The translations under genes were made by a program, and so were the position numbers. From assembly GCA_022494885.1 (NCBI GenBank), contig JAGVSM010003797.1, positions 1 to 64,000 of the forward strand: a stretch of DNA of 64,000 nt, in the 5' to 3' direction. Under the pieces are notes generated by a model that ran no database searches, was not told where the DNA came from, and was given only the letters and a program-made list of their open reading frames with translations. This document shows positions 62,201-64,000 of the stretch, in pieces (position 1 is the first letter of the stretch; each line of letters opens with the position of its first letter). The DNA is from Micrasema longulum. Its lineage: Eukaryota; Arthropoda; Insecta; Trichoptera; Brachycentridae.

Positions 62201-63317
62201 GTAGCAACTTTACCGAAAAGCCTATTATAGTTTTTTTTAAATTATTTTAAAATCATAAATGCCTTGTATATTGGCATGATTCCTACATTATTTAAATAAA
62301 AATTTAAAATATGGGATTTTTCATTAATTAAAAAAAAAAACATCTGCTCTTCTGTAAAGTTGGCTTCATGTTGATTAATAAATTTTTCCTTCCCACTGTC
62401 ACTTCCTTCCGAGGATAACCTGAGGAGACTTTAAGCGCTGATGGATTGAGGGAAAAAAAATAAGCAGAAATAAGACAAATGTTTGTAGACTGGCTGAATT
62501 TACTCCTTAAGGAGACATAAAGATCTAAATCTGTTGCAACAGAGAGGTAAAACATAGGCAGAATGTTGAATGTTACCTAGTGTGTAAAGTAGACTTCCAT
62601 ATTCCCTTCTCAAAAAATGTCTCTGTTGCAACAAATTAAGAATTTATAAACAAGTCACTGTTATAAATTATTAGGTAACTCCACACTGATTAAACACCAT
62701 GTAATTTAACTTTTCTTTATTGACCATCATGTGCTTCAATTTTCAAAAATATTAAAGCTAGAAAACAAAAGAGTTCCATCAATAATAATAATGCCTATAA
62801 AAAAAATTTTAAAAGTAAATTATCGAGTGTCTTCAGCACGGGTCCCAGTGAGGTCACATTATTTTTATTATTTATAATGTAAAAAAAAAAAAAAAAAACT
62901 ACTTACCTACAGGTTGAGATTTGTAACAATATGTTTAAATTTAAAATCAATTATTTATTATATATCTATGTAAAAAGTCTATTTTAAAATAATTGTAAAA
63001 TGTCTTCCTCGGCCCAGGTTTCCATAGTGAGGAATACATTATTAATTAAATTATATAATGTACTCTTGCGAAGTTTGAAATACATCAAATTAATAAATAA
63101 GTATCCTAACTGTGTATTTATTTTCTCTAGGTATGCGTCACTAGTATCGGAACAGAGGGCCGCCACTAAGGAGAATGTGCAGAGGAAGCAAGCGCGCACG
63201 GCGGGAGAGAGGGGAGACAGCTCTGCGGAGGAGAGTGAGGCAGACAGCGACGGAGAGAATGAAGATGATGACATCCCATTCAACCCTAAGAACCTTCCAC
63301 ATGGATGGGATGGAAAG
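56270..63317 (+). CDS. SF3A3: Splicing factor 3A subunit 3 (SF3a60), 5' part; continues beyond the window
   Basis: SF3a60 is a subunit of the SF3a complex that joins U2 snRNP and helps fix the branch-site interaction in the nucleus. Exons: 56270-56365, 56443-56490, 56568-56726, 58022-58091, 59207-59298, 60519-60740, 61821-62110, 63131-63317. Phases join to 1164 nt, 388 residues. Landmarks: [20 protein letters not shown] at the start, the block [44 protein letters not shown], a SAP-like segment beginning [19 protein letters not shown] (residue 242 onward), [10 protein letters not shown], an acidic Ser/Glu/Asp stretch, then [12 protein letters not shown]. Typical length is ~500 residues, so about 115 residues including the matrin-type C2H2 zinc finger lie to the right. 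The start matches the conserved family N-terminus exactly. Confidence 0.95.
57000..57720 (+). mobile_element. LINE C-terminal fragment and tail in SF3A3 intron 3
   Basis: A decayed + strand reading resembles a LINE end: [13 protein letters not shown] (from an RLWNxLP-like block) then [12 protein letters not shown] near 57290-57325. The 3' end is a GTTTTAAATAAATAAA tail near 57690-57705. Low-quality coding, clearly dead. Confidence 0.5.
58130..59200. other. SF3A3 intron 4, AT-rich with a LINE-like tail
   Basis: Mostly AT-rich. GTAAAAGCCCTTTGGGCTTT followed by AATAAACAAACAAA at 59128-59160 looks like a LINE 3' hairpin tail, similar in type to that at 34031. GGTCCTTTTCACAAAACGG (58969) is mirrored at ~59026-59051, a small inverted repeat. 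Confidence 0.4.
59343..59975. mobile_element. MITE-like element with inverted ends and internal direct repeats in SF3A3 intron 5
   Basis: The left end TTATGCAGAAAGCAGCCAG and the right end CTGACTGCTTTCTGCATAA are inverted. Two ~63-bp direct repeats inside (59537-59599 and 59723-59788) share TTTTC, GCAAAATGCA-like, GTTGTGTAGTCAGCCAGAC-like and AAAAATCA blocks. No coding frame. Confidence 0.6.
60940..61015. repeat. Short interspersed repeat (CTCTGTTGCAACA type)
   Basis: TTTCCATATCCCCTTCTCAA and CCTCTCTGTTGCAACAAAAT recur at 62595-62640, and CTGTTGCAACAGAG recurs inverted at 62528-62545. The class is not known; it may be a LINE 3' part. Confidence 0.5.
61140..61385. repeat. Interspersed repeat, copy 2 (pair with 45600-45830)
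   Basis: Contains TATTATCATCGCTATGATTT and CCCGGAAATCTATCACAAC at the two ends. It lies in SF3A3 intron 6. Confidence 0.6.
62400..62645. repeat. Composite repeat fragments in SF3A3 intron 7
   Basis: Inverted and direct pieces of the CTGTTGCAACA repeat lie at 62455-62545 and 62560-62640. An A19 run at 62881-62899 follows farther on. No exon sequence. Confidence 0.4.
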
Positions 63318-63689
63318 GTATGCACATAATAATCTTGGTAGCTTTTTGAACAGTAATTTTAATTCAATTAACTAGAATACTTGGACTTTTACATAAAATT
63401 AAGCATATGAATAAAATATTGAACACTACAAATAATGGAAAAAATAGTGTTGTGTGTTCACATAAGTTGTGTTTTTTTTCCAAATTTAAAAATGAGCACC
63501 AAAAGTAAAACAAAATGGTTGCATGTCATTTTAAAGAAAATTTTCTGCACTACAAGATAAGGTGAACAATGCACTTAAATCTACCTTGGAAAACAAATGT
63601 TTTTCACGGGAGGCAAAACTAGCAATTCACAATGGAGTTCTTAAGCTGACCTTTTGGATGGGAACGAAGTATGGAATGGGAAAAACAAT

Positions 63690-64000
63690 TTTAATAGTAG
63701 GCTGAATGCTGTCGAAATGCGATCTCTCGGCTGAAATTGTGGTAAAACGATGTATGTTAGGTGCACAAATGCCGGGATCTGTGCTCTATGTAAAGCTGAG
63801 ACTAGCATTATTGACAAAATCAAGAAATTAGTGATGAGTTGGTTTGGACATGTAAAGCGAATGGACAGCGAAAGAATAACTAAAATCAATTAGAATGCGA
63901 ATGTTGTTGAATGCAGAAAACGAGGAACACCTCTCATGACCAAATCAAACAAATACTTGATGAACATGTCAAAAGTCGGAATAATAAGCGTGTGTACATG
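63690..64000 (+). mobile_element. LINE 3' coding fragment, same family as 6430-6860 and 32196-32410, cut by the window edge
   Basis: Blocks such as GGCTGAATGCTGTCGAAATG, GAGTTGGTTTGGACATGTAA (LSWFGHVKR-like) and CATGTCAAAAGTCGGAATAA match the other two copies in order. Decayed by stops. In SF3A3 intron 8. Confidence 0.65.

Overview
This is a eukaryotic, strongly AT-rich window with spliced genes in a sea of transposable-element remains. The gene structures, the arthropod-like AP-1 sigma C-terminus, three tRNA-derived SINE families and abundant LINE and MITE debris fit an insect, most likely a moth or butterfly (inference).

Four host genes are supported by exon-by-exon reading, with splice sites and codon phase checked. 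XYLB (xylulose kinase, + strand, 30215-43139) has 10 exons and encodes 540 residues. SF3A3 (splicing factor 3A subunit 3, + strand) starts at 56270 and runs off the right edge, with 8 exons and 388 residues visible. Two separate genes encode the AP-1 clathrin-adaptor sigma subunit, both on the - strand. Copy B (52561-55669) is complete at 157 residues. Copy A (22512-29014) has every coding exon except the last, which I could not find. Each AP-1 sigma copy lies head-to-head with a different gene (A with XYLB, B with SF3A3), giving two candidate shared promoter regions of about 1.2 and 0.6 kb.

Layout: 1-5.2 kb is a Ty3/Gypsy-type LTR retrotransposon with gag, a canonical -1 slippery heptamer, and a pol broken by three single-base indels. 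From 5.2 to 22.5 kb I found no host gene, only a LINE tail, SINEs, a TTAA-flanked MITE, a pogo-like element and fold-back repeats. 22.5-29.0 kb is AP-1 sigma A; its introns hold a pogo-like element, two jockey-like LINEs, SINEs and a Penelope-like element whose GIY-YIG endonuclease end is followed by a hammerhead-like motif. 30.2-43.1 kb is XYLB with repeat-filled introns. 43.1-52.5 kb is intergenic repeats. 52.5-55.7 kb is AP-1 sigma B, and 56.3-64 kb is SF3A3.

The most interesting non-genic signal is a set of hammerhead-ribozyme-like cores (CTGANGA, hairpin, GAAAC). They occur next to the Penelope-like endonuclease and inside two inverted-repeat (fold-back) elements. The AP-1 sigma duplication and the intact gag-pol frameshift site are the next most notable points. 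The host genes are unrelated housekeeping functions (sugar phosphorylation, vesicle coat, splicing) and show no sign of acting as one system.
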